64,000 bases of DNA, taken from positions 1 through 64,000 of the forward strand of contig CAYQXV010000015.1 of the NCBI GenBank assembly GCA_964421675.1, read 5' to 3'. The DNA comes from CALLPQ01 sp964421675. Its GTDB lineage: Bacteria > Pseudomonadota > Alphaproteobacteria > Caulobacterales > Parvularculaceae. Shown here piece by piece: positions 8,348-17,081 of the stretch (its first letter is position 1; each line of letters begins with the position of its first letter). A program made the translations under genes and the position numbers. The notes under the pieces were generated by a model. That model had not been told where the DNA came from. It was given only the letters and a program-made list of their open reading frames with translations, and did not search any database.

Positions 8348-10156
8348 ATGCTTTCTCGGAAATTCTTGCCAGTCCTATTGGTAATGATCAGTGCAGTGAT
8401 GCTTTCACCTGCCCCGACTTTGGCCCAATCCCAAACGAAGGCCCAGGGCGAGGCGCAAACAGAGGCGCAATCCGCCTTTGATAGTTTGTTGGAAAATCAC
8501 TGGGACCATGTTTTGAAAAACAGCCCAACATTTGCAACTACGTTGGGTGTTCGCGATTATGATGACCGGTTGGCTAGCAACACGCTGGCCTCCTATGAGC
8601 AAAATCTGGAAGCCCTGCAAGGTTTTCGTACCCAAGCAGAAAGCATTGATGAAAGCGCACTTTCCGCGACAGACCAGCTGACGCTGACATTGTTCAAACT
8701 TGATCTGGACAATGATTTGAGCGGCGCTGACTATGGCGACAAATATCTGTTAATGACAAACAGAAACGGCCCACACACATACCTTTCGCGCCTACCCGAT
8801 AATCTCCCCTTTTTCACTGAGGCAGATTATGACAGCTATATTGCCCGTTTGAATGATGTGCCGCGCTATCTGTCAGAAACAATTGTAACGTTAAAAGCTG
8901 GTATTGCTGAAGGTTGGACCCAGCCTTGCGAATCGATGGTTGGTGTAAGTGACTCCATCCGGTTTCACATCCCCGAAAATATCGACGATAGTGTCTTTTT
9001 AAAACCCTTCGCAACGCGCCCATCGACAATCAGCGAACGCAAATGGAAATCACAAACCCGCAAAGCCCGGCGCGCGATTGAACGCAAAGTAATTCCCGCT
9101 TGGGAAGGCTATGCGGATTTTTATGACGCAGACTATGCTCCCGCATGTCGCAAAGATATTGGCGCCTCAACCTATCCTAATGGACTTGAATATTATCAGT
9201 ACCGGGCCAATGTTTTCACAACAACGGACCAGACCCCTGATGAAATTCATAATGTCGGCCTTGGTGAAGTGGCCCGCATCCGTGCCGAGATGGCAACCAT
9301 TATCGAGTCGGTTGACTTTGACGGGAGCTTTAAAGACTTCCAGACATTTTTGCGCACCGATCCGCAATTTTATGCAAAGACTGAAAAAGAATTGATTGCG
9401 GAGACGTCTCTCATCTCAAAACGCATTGATGGTGAGTTACCGCGTTTATTCACAAAACTACCGCGCATGCCTTATACGGTTAAGCCTGTCCCGGCAGATA
9501 TCGCAGAAGGCACGACAACGGCCTATTATGAACGCCCTGCCGGTGATGGCTCGCGCGCAGGTGTCTACCGGATCAACACATCATTGCTCGACCAGCGTCC
9601 TCTCTTTGAGTTGGAAGCATTGTCATTGCATGAAGCTGTACCCGGTCACCATTTTCAGATTGCCCTGTCGCAAGAACTCGATTTGCCCCCCTTCCGCGCC
9701 TATGGCGGGTTTACCGCCTTCGTTGAAGGATGGGGCCTTTATGCAGAACGGCTCGGCCTTGATGTAGGATTTTACCAGGACCCTTATGCAAATTTTGGAC
9801 GCTTATCCTATGAGATGTGGCGCGCCTGCCGTTTGGTTGTTGATACAGGCATGCACGCCAAAGGATGGACACGCCAGCAAGCAATCGATTTCATGACCGA
9901 AAACACCGCTTTGTCTGACCATAATATCAAGTCTGAAATTGACCGATATATTACGTGGCCAGGACAAGCGCTTGCCTATAAAATTGGCGAAATGAAAATT
10001 AGAGAGCTGCGCAAACGCGCAAATGATGCTCTTGGTGCTGATTTTGATATCAGAACGTTCCACGATGCTGTCCTTGCAAATGGTGCGATACCTTTATCGG
10101 TTCTAGAGGCAGAAATTGATCGCTATATCGCCGAACAAAGCGGCGATGACGAGTAA
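8348..10156 (+). CDS. DUF885 family putative metallopeptidase, secreted
   Basis: This is a 602-residue exported protein with signal peptide MLSRKFLPVLLVMISAVML ... TLAQ. The DUF885 core contains an HEAVPGHHFQ motif (residues 428-437) and FVEGWGLYAE (Glu460). That His/Glu arrangement resembles zinc peptidases, and DUF885 proteins are generally regarded as predicted peptidases or carboxypeptidases, with few direct assays. I prefer the ATG at 8348, which has GAAAGG eight bases upstream and starts the signal peptide. An ATG at 8321 in the same frame would add nine residues. It lies directly upstream of phoR on the same strand, 30 nt apart, but a functional link to phosphate sensing is not shown. 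Confidence 0.88.
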   Translation: MLSRKFLPVLLVMISAVMLSPAPTLAQSQTKAQGEAQTEAQSAFDSLLENHWDHVLKNSPTFATTLGVRDYDDRLASNTLASYEQNLEALQGFRTQAESIDESALSATDQLTLTLFKLDLDNDLSGADYGDKYLLMTNRNGPHTYLSRLPDNLPFFTEADYDSYIARLNDVPRYLSETIVTLKAGIAEGWTQPCESMVGVSDSIRFHIPENIDDSVFLKPFATRPSTISERKWKSQTRKARRAIERKVIPAWEGYADFYDADYAPACRKDIGASTYPNGLEYYQYRANVFTTTDQTPDEIHNVGLGEVARIRAEMATIIESVDFDGSFKDFQTFLRTDPQFYAKTEKELIAETSLISKRIDGELPRLFTKLPRMPYTVKPVPADIAEGTTTAYYERPAGDGSRAGVYRINTSLLDQRPLFELEALSLHEAVPGHHFQIALSQELDLPPFRAYGGFTAFVEGWGLYAERLGLDVGFYQDPYANFGRLSYEMWRACRLVVDTGMHAKGWTRQQAIDFMTENTALSDHNIKSEIDRYITWPGQALAYKIGEMKIRELRKRANDALGADFDIRTFHDAVLANGAIPLSVLEAEIDRYIAEQSGDDE

Positions 10157-10186
10157 GGATAATCAACGCACGGGGGATTGGTTCGC

Positions 10187-11596
10187 GTGGAAGACTTAAT
10201 TGAGTATATTCGCCGCTCGGCCAATCGCCTTCGTGACTCTGATTATTTATGGGTACTCGCCATTGCAATCGGGGTTGGCGTCATTTCCGTATTATCGGGC
10301 ATGACGTCGCTTCGTGAAACCTTGATAATCTGGGGGGCATTTACCGCACTGCTCGCCATTCGCTACCGGTTTTCAAAGCAGCGCCAATGGATAAATCCTA
10401 TTCAGGATTTGGTGCGCCAACAAATTGGCAGCCGGGAATCTGAATTATCGGCATTGCGGCTTGCGCGCAAAGTCGCGCTTGTTCTGCCCGAACCCCTCAT
10501 CATTTTAAATCGTGACAGTATCGTCATGACAACAAATCCGGCGGCCGATGAATTCATCAATAATACCGATGCAGAAGGGCGTCACGTTGCATCAGTTATT
10601 CGCGCCGCTTCGGTTTTCGAAACCGTGGAGTCCGTTGTTCAGGACCACAAACCGCGCACCGTAGAATTTACCACAACTGGGTCGGTCCCGCGATTTTGCC
10701 GGGCTTATGTTACCCTGCTCGACCAGGGAAATGAAAACGACCAAATCCTGCTCTTTATTCGCGATTTAACGAGTGAACACCGCGTCGAACAAATGCGTGT
10801 CGACTTTATCGCCAGTGCCAGCCATGAGTTGCGAACGCCCCTAGCCTCTCTCATCGGCTTCATAGAAACCCTTCGCGGGCCTGCCAAAAACGATGCTGAG
10901 GCAACCAAGAAATTTCTCAAAATCATGCAAAAACAGGCTGAGCGCATGCAACGCCTTGTCGCTGATTTGATGTCGCTATCGCGCATCGAACTTAACGAGC
11001 ATATTCTTCCCGATACGGAAATTAATCTAGCGGAAGTCACCGGCGACGTTATTGAAGGGTTGCAGCCCATCATTAAAAAATCAGAGGCGATGGTCGATCT
11101 GATTTTACAGCAAGACGAGGAAGCAGAAACTTCAGCCACCGATGTTACAATTCTGGGCGACCGGGATGAGATTTTGCAATCCATCCAAAACCTTGTTCAT
11201 AACGCGCTAAAATATGGCGGTGAACCCGCCCGCGTCCTGGTCACCCTTGGCCGGGGTGAGGCCCCCTCTATTGAGACCGGCGCAGAGCCCATTCAACGGG
11301 CAGGCGATAGCGTTCATCAGGTGGCCGCAAGAATTGGACGCTCCGCAGAGTCCCTCAATTATATTCAGGTTCGAGATTTCGGCCCCGGTATTGACCGCGC
11401 AGATCTTCCTCGCCTCACCGAACGATTTTACCGCGTTAATGTCGAGCGTAGCCGTCAAACCGGCGGCACCGGTCTTGGCCTTGCGATCGTCAAACATATC
11501 GTCAACAGACATCAGGGCGGGCTGCAAATAGAAACCTGCCTTGCCCAAGGCACAGCATTTACCTGTTATTTTGCAAGCCATAATGGCGCCGGGTAA
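10187..11596 (+). CDS. phoR: Phosphate-regulon sensor histidine kinase PhoR
   Basis: This membrane-bound kinase should phosphorylate PhoB when phosphate is scarce. It has two close membrane helices (about residues 21-58), a PAS-like sensor region (about 90-185), and a HisKA domain with the phospho-acceptor in SASHELRTPLASL (His about 213). The HATPase domain has an N-box (QNLVHNALKYGG), G1 (RDFGPGI), F-box and G2 (GGTGLGLAIVKHI). The short two-helix sensor with little periplasmic loop is typical of PhoR. I favour GTG at 10187, which has GGGGGA nine bases upstream; a TTG at 10178 has no usable spacing. PhoU and PhoB, the expected partners, are 2.8 and 3.6 kb downstream with an ABC exporter in between. 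Confidence 0.92.
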   Translation: MEDLIEYIRRSANRLRDSDYLWVLAIAIGVGVISVLSGMTSLRETLIIWGAFTALLAIRYRFSKQRQWINPIQDLVRQQIGSRESELSALRLARKVALVLPEPLIILNRDSIVMTTNPAADEFINNTDAEGRHVASVIRAASVFETVESVVQDHKPRTVEFTTTGSVPRFCRAYVTLLDQGNENDQILLFIRDLTSEHRVEQMRVDFIASASHELRTPLASLIGFIETLRGPAKNDAEATKKFLKIMQKQAERMQRLVADLMSLSRIELNEHILPDTEINLAEVTGDVIEGLQPIIKKSEAMVDLILQQDEEAETSATDVTILGDRDEILQSIQNLVHNALKYGGEPARVLVTLGRGEAPSIETGAEPIQRAGDSVHQVAARIGRSAESLNYIQVRDFGPGIDRADLPRLTERFYRVNVERSRQTGGTGLGLAIVKHIVNRHQGGLQIETCLAQGTAFTCYFASHNGAG

Positions 11597-11685
11597 CGCG
11601 CCAAATCACGCCGCATTGATTAAGCTTAGCCAACGAATGCTGGGCTATTTCGTTTTACTCCGGATACCCCCATATATAGGTCATT

Positions 11686-12594
11686 ATGGCGAACAAGAAC
11701 AACAACCAGCCGCGCGATCATAGCATTGAGGTAAGCGATCTTACCTTTGCCTATGCGGGGGCAACCACCCCGACCATTCAAGATATTCAGTTCAGGGTTC
11801 CGCGCGGCACAATTTTCGGACTGCTGGGTCCCTCCGGTGCTGGCAAGAGTACCGTCCAGCGCATTCTAACGCGGCAAATTCGCCGGATCGACAAAGGCAC
11901 TGTGACCATCCTTGGCCGGGATAGTAATGCCTGGGATCATACGCTTTATGAGCGTGTCGGTGTCGGGTTTGAACTGCCCAATCATTATCCAAAACTAACA
12001 GCGCTTGAAAATCTGAAACTATTTGCATCGCTATATAGCGTGCCGACGCAAAACCCGGCCCATCTTCTTGAGATGGTTGGCTTAGAGGGCGTTGCCGATA
12101 AACGGGCAAGCGAGCTTTCAAAAGGCATGCAAGTGCGTCTGAATTTTGCGCGCGCTTTGCTACACAGTCCTGAACTTTTGTTTCTGGACGAGCCAACAAC
12201 CGGTCTTGACCCGACAACGGCGAAAAATTTACGCACCTTAATCGCAGATCTGCGCGCGCAAGGCACAACGATCATTTTAACGACCCATAATATGCATGAT
12301 GCAGAATTTTTATGCGATCAAGTTGGCTTTTTGGCCAATGGCAAAATGGTGACCATTGACAGCCCAGAGGCTTTGAAAATTCAGCATGGAGAGCGATCCG
12401 TTGAGGTTGTGCTCGATGATATTGGCACGCTGGTTTCGCAAAATTTCCCCCTCAAAAATCTTGGCGACAATCCGGAGTTTTTGGAGTTCATCAAGGGGCG
12501 CACCATTCATACCATTCATAGTCAGGAAGCTAGCCTTGATGCGGTCTTCCAGATTGTGACCGGGCAGACATTGGAAAGCACCGCACAAGGATGA
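11686..12594 (+). CDS. ABC transporter ATP-binding protein (ABC-2-type exporter)
   Basis: This 302-residue nucleotide-binding subunit carries Walker A GPSGAGKST (near residue 49), a signature loop LSKGMQVRLNFARAL, Walker B LLFLDEPTTGLD and an H-loop ILTTHNM. The C-terminal 90 residues are an extension with beta-rich composition, as in drug or lipid export ATPases of the CcmA/DrrA class. It overlaps the following permease start by 4 nt, so the three genes form one unit. This is not PstB: the signature and the C-terminal extension differ, and its partners are ABC-2-like rather than PstC/PstA. Substrate cannot be told from sequence. Confidence 0.92.
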   Translation: MANKNNNQPRDHSIEVSDLTFAYAGATTPTIQDIQFRVPRGTIFGLLGPSGAGKSTVQRILTRQIRRIDKGTVTILGRDSNAWDHTLYERVGVGFELPNHYPKLTALENLKLFASLYSVPTQNPAHLLEMVGLEGVADKRASELSKGMQVRLNFARALLHSPELLFLDEPTTGLDPTTAKNLRTLIADLRAQGTTIILTTHNMHDAEFLCDQVGFLANGKMVTIDSPEALKIQHGERSVEVVLDDIGTLVSQNFPLKNLGDNPEFLEFIKGRTIHTIHSQEASLDAVFQIVTGQTLESTAQG

Positions 12595-13310
12595 TGCAAA
12601 AAGTCTTGCATATGATGCGTTGGGACATGCTGCTTCAATTGCGCGCGCACATCTATACGGTAACCGCCTTTACGGCCCTCACCGTCGGCCTGGTTGCCTA
12701 TTTATTGATCCCCCTTTCCCTTTCAACCAAATGGCTTGCTATCGTGCTGTTTGCTGATCCGGCCATTATCGGTTTGGCTTTTACGGGCGCGTTCATTTTG
12801 ATGGAACGCGATGGCAAGACATTGTCGGCCCTCGGCGTAACGCCGTTACAAGGCTGGGTCTATGTAAGCGGCAAAGTGTTTTCATTTGCATTGCTTGGCA
12901 CCCTTGCAGGGGCTGCAATCGCCATGGCGGCAACGCTCGGCCAGTTGAATTATCCCTTGATGGGGTTTTCCTTAATCATGACCAATATCACGGCCGCATT
13001 AATCGGCTTTGCTTTGGTCGCCCGCGCAAATTCGGTGAACGCCTTTCTCGTCAATCTGTCAGTGACGATGGTCATCCTTATCATTCCGCTGCTTGGGTTT
13101 TTTGATCTCGTCCCTCCATTGCTAGGAAGCCTTCTCGCGCTTATCCCCTCTTACAGCATGCTTATCATGCTGGAAGCTGGCTTTGAGCAAAGCGTCATCA
13201 CATCACCGCAATATATTTTGCACGCTTTATATCTGCTAGTGTGGGTTATTGCCGGATGGATGTGGGGCGCTAGAGAATATTCACGAACCGTGCGTATACA
13301 TAGTTTATAG
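12591..13310 (+). CDS. ABC exporter permease subunit 1
   Basis: This 239-residue integral membrane protein has six predicted helices and an ABC-2-like layout. The first helix follows a short cytoplasmic N-terminus, and a long cytoplasmic loop contains MERDGKTLSALGVTPLQGWVY between helices two and three. Its start ATG overlaps the ATPase stop (ATGATG, with AAGG just before). One ATPase with two different permeases of about 240 residues is also the layout of the mycobacterial Rv2686c-Rv2688c drug exporter. A relationship is possible but not established here. Confidence 0.82.
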   Translation: MMQKVLHMMRWDMLLQLRAHIYTVTAFTALTVGLVAYLLIPLSLSTKWLAIVLFADPAIIGLAFTGAFILMERDGKTLSALGVTPLQGWVYVSGKVFSFALLGTLAGAAIAMAATLGQLNYPLMGFSLIMTNITAALIGFALVARANSVNAFLVNLSVTMVILIIPLLGFFDLVPPLLGSLLALIPSYSMLIMLEAGFEQSVITSPQYILHALYLLVWVIAGWMWGAREYSRTVRIHSL

Positions 13311-13319
13311 AGCAACACG

Positions 13320-14066
13320 ATGAACCCTGCTTTTTCAATTCTTCGGTTTGATGCCATGACCCTGGCCCGCGATAATTTTCTCGCTGTCATTGCTGGGATC
13401 ACTGCAATTCTAGTGGCGGTGTTTGCACTTGCGGGGCTTTATCGACATGAACTTGGCATTGACCATTTTCAGCCCTTTGTGCGGTATTTTGTCCTCATAT
13501 TTTTGGTATCCAATGTTGCCACCTATGGCATGATGTTCGGGCTGATCTTTGTTGAGGAAGTTGAAAGCCGCGTGCGGGCCGCCTTGATGATCGCGCCGGT
13601 GCATGCTGCTTATCTGACAATTTTGCGCACGAGCAGTGTGATGGTTTGGCTAACGATTCAGCCCTTTTTATTCACCGCTCTGGTAGCAACGCTCTGGGGT
13701 GCGGTCAGCTTCGGCATATGGCCCTGGCTTGCCCTATCGATAGCCCTGGCACCATTAGGCGCGGTCTTTATGATCGCGCTTTCAACCCTTGCGGCAAACC
13801 GCGTGGAAGCGCTGGCGTTCGGCAAGTTTTTCTCCATGCTAACCTTACCGCCCATGGCGCTGTTTTTACTGCCCGCACAGGCTTGGTATAATTTTTTGTT
13901 CCTGATCTTCCCAACCACGCCGACAATTTATGCGTTTAACGCCTTTGAAGCGGGCGAGCCCTTAACGGCCATGCTCTGGCTGCTCTGGGGCATGATCTAT
14001 TCGCTTGCCCTGATGGCGCTCGCCACGCGCCGCTATATTCGCCATTCCTACAAAGTCATCAGCTAG
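13320..14066 (+). CDS. ABC exporter permease subunit 2
   Basis: This 248-residue membrane protein has six likely helices. Like its neighbour it carries a conserved charged segment after helix two (FVEEVESRVRAALMIAPVH) that probably contacts the ATPase. It starts 9 nt after permease 1 and completes the ATPase-permease-permease cassette, which would work as a heterodimeric transporter in the inner membrane. There is no terminator with a T-run after it. A GC-rich inverted repeat (TTGGGG ... CCCCAA, 14076-14101) follows the stop, then 250 nt of non-coding sequence leads to phoU. Confidence 0.82.
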   Translation: MNPAFSILRFDAMTLARDNFLAVIAGITAILVAVFALAGLYRHELGIDHFQPFVRYFVLIFLVSNVATYGMMFGLIFVEEVESRVRAALMIAPVHAAYLTILRTSSVMVWLTIQPFLFTALVATLWGAVSFGIWPWLALSIALAPLGAVFMIALSTLAANRVEALAFGKFFSMLTLPPMALFLLPAQAWYNFLFLIFPTTPTIYAFNAFEAGEPLTAMLWLLWGMIYSLALMALATRRYIRHSYKVIS

Positions 14067-14162
14067 TTAGCACGCTTGGGGGCCCGGCCCGCTTGCCCCA
14101 AAAGATGCCGCCTCCCCTAGTCAATGCGCACTTTTTGCGCCATAACAATCATTTGAACAGGC

Positions 14163-14180
14163 CTGCAAAGAAAATGTCAC
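14163..14180 (+). promoter_or_regulatory. Possible weak Pho box upstream of phoU
   Basis: The sequence CTGCAAA-GAAA-ATGTCAC keeps the 7-4-7 spacing of the Pho box (two CTGTCAT half-sites) but matches only about 9 of 14 positions. It lies 175 nt before phoU inside the 289-nt non-coding region 14067-14355. It also falls inside an inverted repeat, GCCTGC (14161-14166) with GCAGGC (14186-14191). It is plausible for a PhoB-controlled phoU-phoB promoter, but the match is weak. I see nothing else certain in this region. Confidence 0.2.
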
Positions 14181-14355
14181 AAAAAGCAGGCACAAGCTCC
14201 CAGTGGAACATGATTTTCCGCATGGCTGTTTTGAGTACCAATCATTGATGGGCGCATTAGACGCGCCGGTCTTGCTCTCACCCCATTTTGGCGGCGAGGC
14301 ATAAACGTAACGCAAGCGGGATGGTGCGCCCAAGGGGCCATCCAAAAGGACGATA

Positions 14356-15090
14356 GTGCACGGCATGGAATTGTCGCCGAAACAGATAAAACCACTCGAT
14401 TTCCACCGTATGGAAATTGAATTGGCACGCATGGCGGCCCTCGCAGAAACCAACCTTGCGGATGCGGTAACGGCGTTTGAGCGCTGTGATGTCACCTCGG
14501 CGGAAAATCTGGTGGGCGCAGATGCCCGGGTTGATGCGCATTTTCATGCTATTCAAAATGGCATCTATTCGCTCCTTACTGCCCACACGCTCCCCGCAGA
14601 TTTGATCCGTGAAGCGATTACCATGACACGGTTGAGCGCAGACCTTGAACGCGTTGGCGATCTTTCTAAAAATATTGGCAAAAGAATTTGCCTGATTTCG
14701 CGTGAACATTCTGGCCCCGCGCGCGGCGGCGTCGCACGGATGGGACGCATGAGCCTGCAACGGTTTTCAGACGCGCTGAACGCCTATGCTTCTCGCGACC
14801 TTGCGGCCGCAAGAGCAGTATGGATCGGCGATGATGAGGTTGATGAACTTTATAATTCGGTTTTCAGAGAATTATTGCTCGCCATGCGCGAGAACTCCGA
14901 AACCATCAATGCCGCTTCTCATATGGTGTTTATCGCGAAAAACTTTGAACGCGTGGCCGATCACGCGACCAATGTTTGCGAAGCCTTGCACTTTCTGGAA
15001 ACTGGCGAGCAATTGAGCAAAGAGACCATCGACATGGCCGGTCAAAATGACCTTGTTCCCTCACCAAAGATGGTCCACCCTGCGCGTTGA
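14356..15090 (+). CDS. phoU: Phosphate signalling protein PhoU
   Basis: PhoU is a cytoplasmic all-helical protein that couples phosphate uptake status to PhoR and keeps the Pho regulon off. This 244-residue copy has the two three-helix repeats with their metal-binding motifs: DLERVGDLSKNI in the first and NFERVADHATNV in the second. The start is probably GTG at 14356 with AAGGA five bases upstream; an ATG at 14365 is the alternative. phoB follows 64 nt later. Because no pstSCAB is adjacent, its transporter partner must be elsewhere or different. Confidence 0.92.
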   Translation: MHGMELSPKQIKPLDFHRMEIELARMAALAETNLADAVTAFERCDVTSAENLVGADARVDAHFHAIQNGIYSLLTAHTLPADLIREAITMTRLSADLERVGDLSKNIGKRICLISREHSGPARGGVARMGRMSLQRFSDALNAYASRDLAAARAVWIGDDEVDELYNSVFRELLLAMRENSETINAASHMVFIAKNFERVADHATNVCEALHFLETGEQLSKETIDMAGQNDLVPSPKMVHPAR

Positions 15091-15154
15091 CACAGGAGGG
15101 GCAAGCCGCCCATTGACGAAGCGGTTTGTCCATGACGTTTAGGAGATTACGGCG

Positions 15155-15847
15155 ATGGCAAAAACAAACATTCTTGTTGTTGAAGACGAAGAAGCCTTGT
15201 CGACATTGCTGGAGTACAATCTCACCCAAGAAGGGTTTAATGTCTCCGTTGCCAGTGACGGCGAAGATGCGTTGTTTCAAATTGCGGAACAACAACCCGA
15301 TTTAATCGTTCTTGACTGGATGCTGCCAAAGATCTCAGGCATTGAGGTTTGCCGGCGCTTGCGGGCAAAATCGGAAACCCAGAACATTCCCGTTATCATG
15401 TTGACCGCGCGCTCTGAAGAATCAGACCGTGTGCGCGGCTTAGAGACGGGTGCTGACGATTATCTGACCAAACCATTTTCAACAGCAGAATTGATTGCCC
15501 GCGCGCGCGCCGTTCTCAGACGCATTCGCCCTGCCCTTGTGCAAGATACAGTTACCCATGGTGATATCGTTCTTGATAAAACCTCCCACCGGGTCAAACG
15601 CGAGCAGCACGAAATTCATTTGGGGCCGACAGAATTTCGGTTGCTTGAACATTTAATCCAACATCCGGGCCGCGTATTTTCGCGCGAGCAACTCTTGAAT
15701 GCGGTTTGGGGTTCTGATGTTTTTGTCGAGGTCAGAACCGTTGATGTGCATATTGGGCGCTTGCGCAAAGCGCTGACCAAATATGATCAGGCCGATCCCA
15801 TCCGCACGGTTCGCTCAGCGGGCTATTCGCTGGATGCTGCCGCTTAA
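15155..15847 (+). CDS. phoB: Phosphate-regulon response regulator PhoB
   Basis: This 230-residue OmpR-family regulator has a receiver domain with acidic pocket VVEDEE, phospho-acceptor Asp54 (IVLDWMLPK), the Thr/Lys switch residues (MLTAR, DDYLTKPFS), and a C-terminal winged helix (TEFRLLEHLIQHPGRVFSREQLLNAVWG, RTVDVHIGRLRKAL). These match PhoB closely. An AGGAG site lies ten bases before the ATG. Its stop overlaps the cutA start by one base. Confidence 0.95.
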   Translation: MAKTNILVVEDEEALSTLLEYNLTQEGFNVSVASDGEDALFQIAEQQPDLIVLDWMLPKISGIEVCRRLRAKSETQNIPVIMLTARSEESDRVRGLETGADDYLTKPFSTAELIARARAVLRRIRPALVQDTVTHGDIVLDKTSHRVKREQHEIHLGPTEFRLLEHLIQHPGRVFSREQLLNAVWGSDVFVEVRTVDVHIGRLRKALTKYDQADPIRTVRSAGYSLDAAA

Positions 15848-16218
15848 TGGGCGCGGCGAGCGAACAAGACGAGCCATGCGCATCGCTCATTCTTTTATAT
15901 GTCACCGCCCCAGATGAGCAGGCCGCCCAGCACCTCGCCGAGAGGATTGTTGGCGAGCGCCTTGCTGCCTGCGTGAACATATTCCCAGCAATGTCGTCCG
16001 TATATCAATGGAAGGGAACCATTGAGACGGCCCAAGAGGCGGTGATGATCGTCAAGACCAATGCGGCCATGGCGCCAGCGGCCCGGCAATGGATCGAACA
16101 AAATCACCCCTATGAGACACCGTGCATTCTCGCCTTGCCCATCGATGAGGACGCCAGTTCGCGAGCCTTTCAAGATTGGGTAAATGGCGAGATATCGCCA
16201 TCGCAAAAATGTGAGTAA
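15847..16218 (+). CDS. cutA: Divalent cation tolerance protein CutA
   Basis: This is a 123-residue small trimeric ferredoxin-like protein. It shows the family hallmarks: AERIVGERLAACVNIFP, YQWKGTIETAQEAVMIVKT, and HPYETPCILALPI near the C-terminus. The CutA role in metal tolerance was proposed from E. coli, but the molecular function remains unclear. It overlaps the phoB stop by one base, so it is translated from the same message. The first 12 residues (MGAASEQDEPCA) precede the conserved core and may be a non-conserved extension. Confidence 0.92.
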   Translation: MGAASEQDEPCASLILLYVTAPDEQAAQHLAERIVGERLAACVNIFPAMSSVYQWKGTIETAQEAVMIVKTNAAMAPAARQWIEQNHPYETPCILALPIDEDASSRAFQDWVNGEISPSQKCE

Positions 16219-16296
16219 ATCAGGGGCAACCACCCCTTGGTCCGGCGCCACATATCCCCATATGATAGGTACTGTTAGTTTTGAGGAGATAATGCC

Positions 16297-16797
16297 ATGA
16301 CGCAAACACAACAAATCGGCTATTTTGCTGCAGGATGCTTTTGGGGTGTTGAGCAGGCATTTCGGGAATTGGACGGCGTTCTGGAGACCGAAGTTGGCTA
16401 TACGGGCGGAACATCAACCGCGCCGAGCTATGAAGAGGTATGCGGCAAACAATCCGGCCATGCGGAAGCGGTAAAAGTTGTCTTTGACGCGGACCGTATT
16501 TCCTATCAGGCGCTCCTTGATCAGTTCTGGACGATCCATGATCCCACGCAAATCAACCGCCAGGGCCCTGATATTGGGGATCAATATCGAAGTGAGATAT
16601 TCACCGTCGATGATACCCAGACCGCCCTTGCAACGGCCAGTAAAGCGGCACAGGACGCTTCGGGAAATCACAGCGCTCCGATCGCCACCTTAATCACGCC
16701 CCTTGGCAAATGGTGGGTCGCGGAAGACTATCACCAGCAATATTTTGAAAAACGCGGCGGCGGCGCTTGTGCAATATCTGTAAGAAATAGAGCGTAA
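16297..16797 (+). CDS. msrA: Peptide-methionine (S)-S-oxide reductase
   Basis: MsrA repairs oxidised methionine in proteins. The 166-residue protein has the catalytic GCFWG motif with Cys14 near the N-terminus, then VGYTGG, GHAEAVKV, a WTIHDPTQINRQGPD block and GDQYRSEIF. Further cysteines in VCGKQSGHAE and at GGGACAIS near the C-terminus could be the resolving cysteine. It has a strong GAGGAG ribosome binding site and lies 78 nt after cutA on the same strand. Confidence 0.95.
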   Translation: MTQTQQIGYFAAGCFWGVEQAFRELDGVLETEVGYTGGTSTAPSYEEVCGKQSGHAEAVKVVFDADRISYQALLDQFWTIHDPTQINRQGPDIGDQYRSEIFTVDDTQTALATASKAAQDASGNHSAPIATLITPLGKWWVAEDYHQQYFEKRGGGACAISVRNRA

Positions 16798-16807
16798 TTC
16801 AATTATA

Positions 16808-16824
16808 AGGAGATTTTATCTCCT
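16808..16824 (+). promoter_or_regulatory. Perfect inverted repeat just after msrA
   Basis: AGGAGAT-TTT-ATCTCCT forms a 7-bp stem with a 3-nt loop, 10 nt after the msrA stop. There is no T-run, so it may be an mRNA 3'-end stabiliser or an operator for the downstream promoter-like sequence GATAAT at 16839-16844. Confidence 0.35.
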
Positions 16825-16854
16825 AGCATTCACCTTTTGATAATATAGTGCGTG

Positions 16855-17081
16855 TATTTCTATCATTGTTCCAGCGGTACTCTATAAGCTTGGTATGTTC
16901 GGGTCCTGCCCCCAAACCCTAACGCCCGGATATGCCAGAGCCGCACAATTGACGATGGTGCCAAACCCGATGGTAGCCCTGCTCGTGCACCGGACTAGCA
17001 AAGTTCTAGTTCATGTCAGAATTACGGAACTTAAAGACGCCGCGGCCTGGTATTGCTAGATACAGGCTGCGGCGTTTTTTT
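16855..17081 (+). ncRNA. Candidate structured non-coding RNA, family unknown
   Basis: This 282-nt gap has no open frame but is rich in structure. An extended -10-like TGATAAT (16838-16844) precedes it and a strong intrinsic terminator ends it. Between them GGTATGTTCGGG (16892-16903) pairs fully with CCCGGATATGCC (16925-16936), a 12-bp stem with wobbles. Two exclusive hairpins follow: ACTAG/CTAGT (16994-17010) and AAGTTC/GAACTT (17001-17032). The ends (TCTATCA ... CCAG, 16859-16874, and CTGGTATTGCTAGA, 17047-17060) can form a long closing stem that competes with the terminator. A length of about 205 nt and a closing stem fit 6S RNA, but the strong local hairpin does not look like the 6S rod, so I leave it unnamed. 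It could instead be a long 3' UTR of msrA. Confidence 0.42.
17037..17081 (+). terminator. Strong rho-independent terminator
   Basis: ACGCCGCGGCCTG (17037-17049) pairs with CAGGCTGCGGCGT (17063-17075), followed by seven T. The T-run overlaps the stop codon of the opposite-strand hydrolase. It ends transcription from msrA or from the candidate RNA. On the minus strand only three T follow the stem. Confidence 0.88.

Noticed and set aside
14076..14101. Terminator after the second ABC permease
   Set aside because: TTGGGG/CCCCAA can pair but no T-run follows on either strand.
14121..14495. 124-codon minus-strand frame across the phoU start
   Set aside because: It runs antisense to phoU and reads as Ser/Cys-rich noise.
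16859..17081. Naming the structured element 6S RNA, tmRNA or RNase P RNA
   Set aside because: No tmRNA tag codons or CCA end, no RNase P P4 consensus, and the internal 12-bp hairpin does not resemble the 6S rod. Left as unknown RNA.
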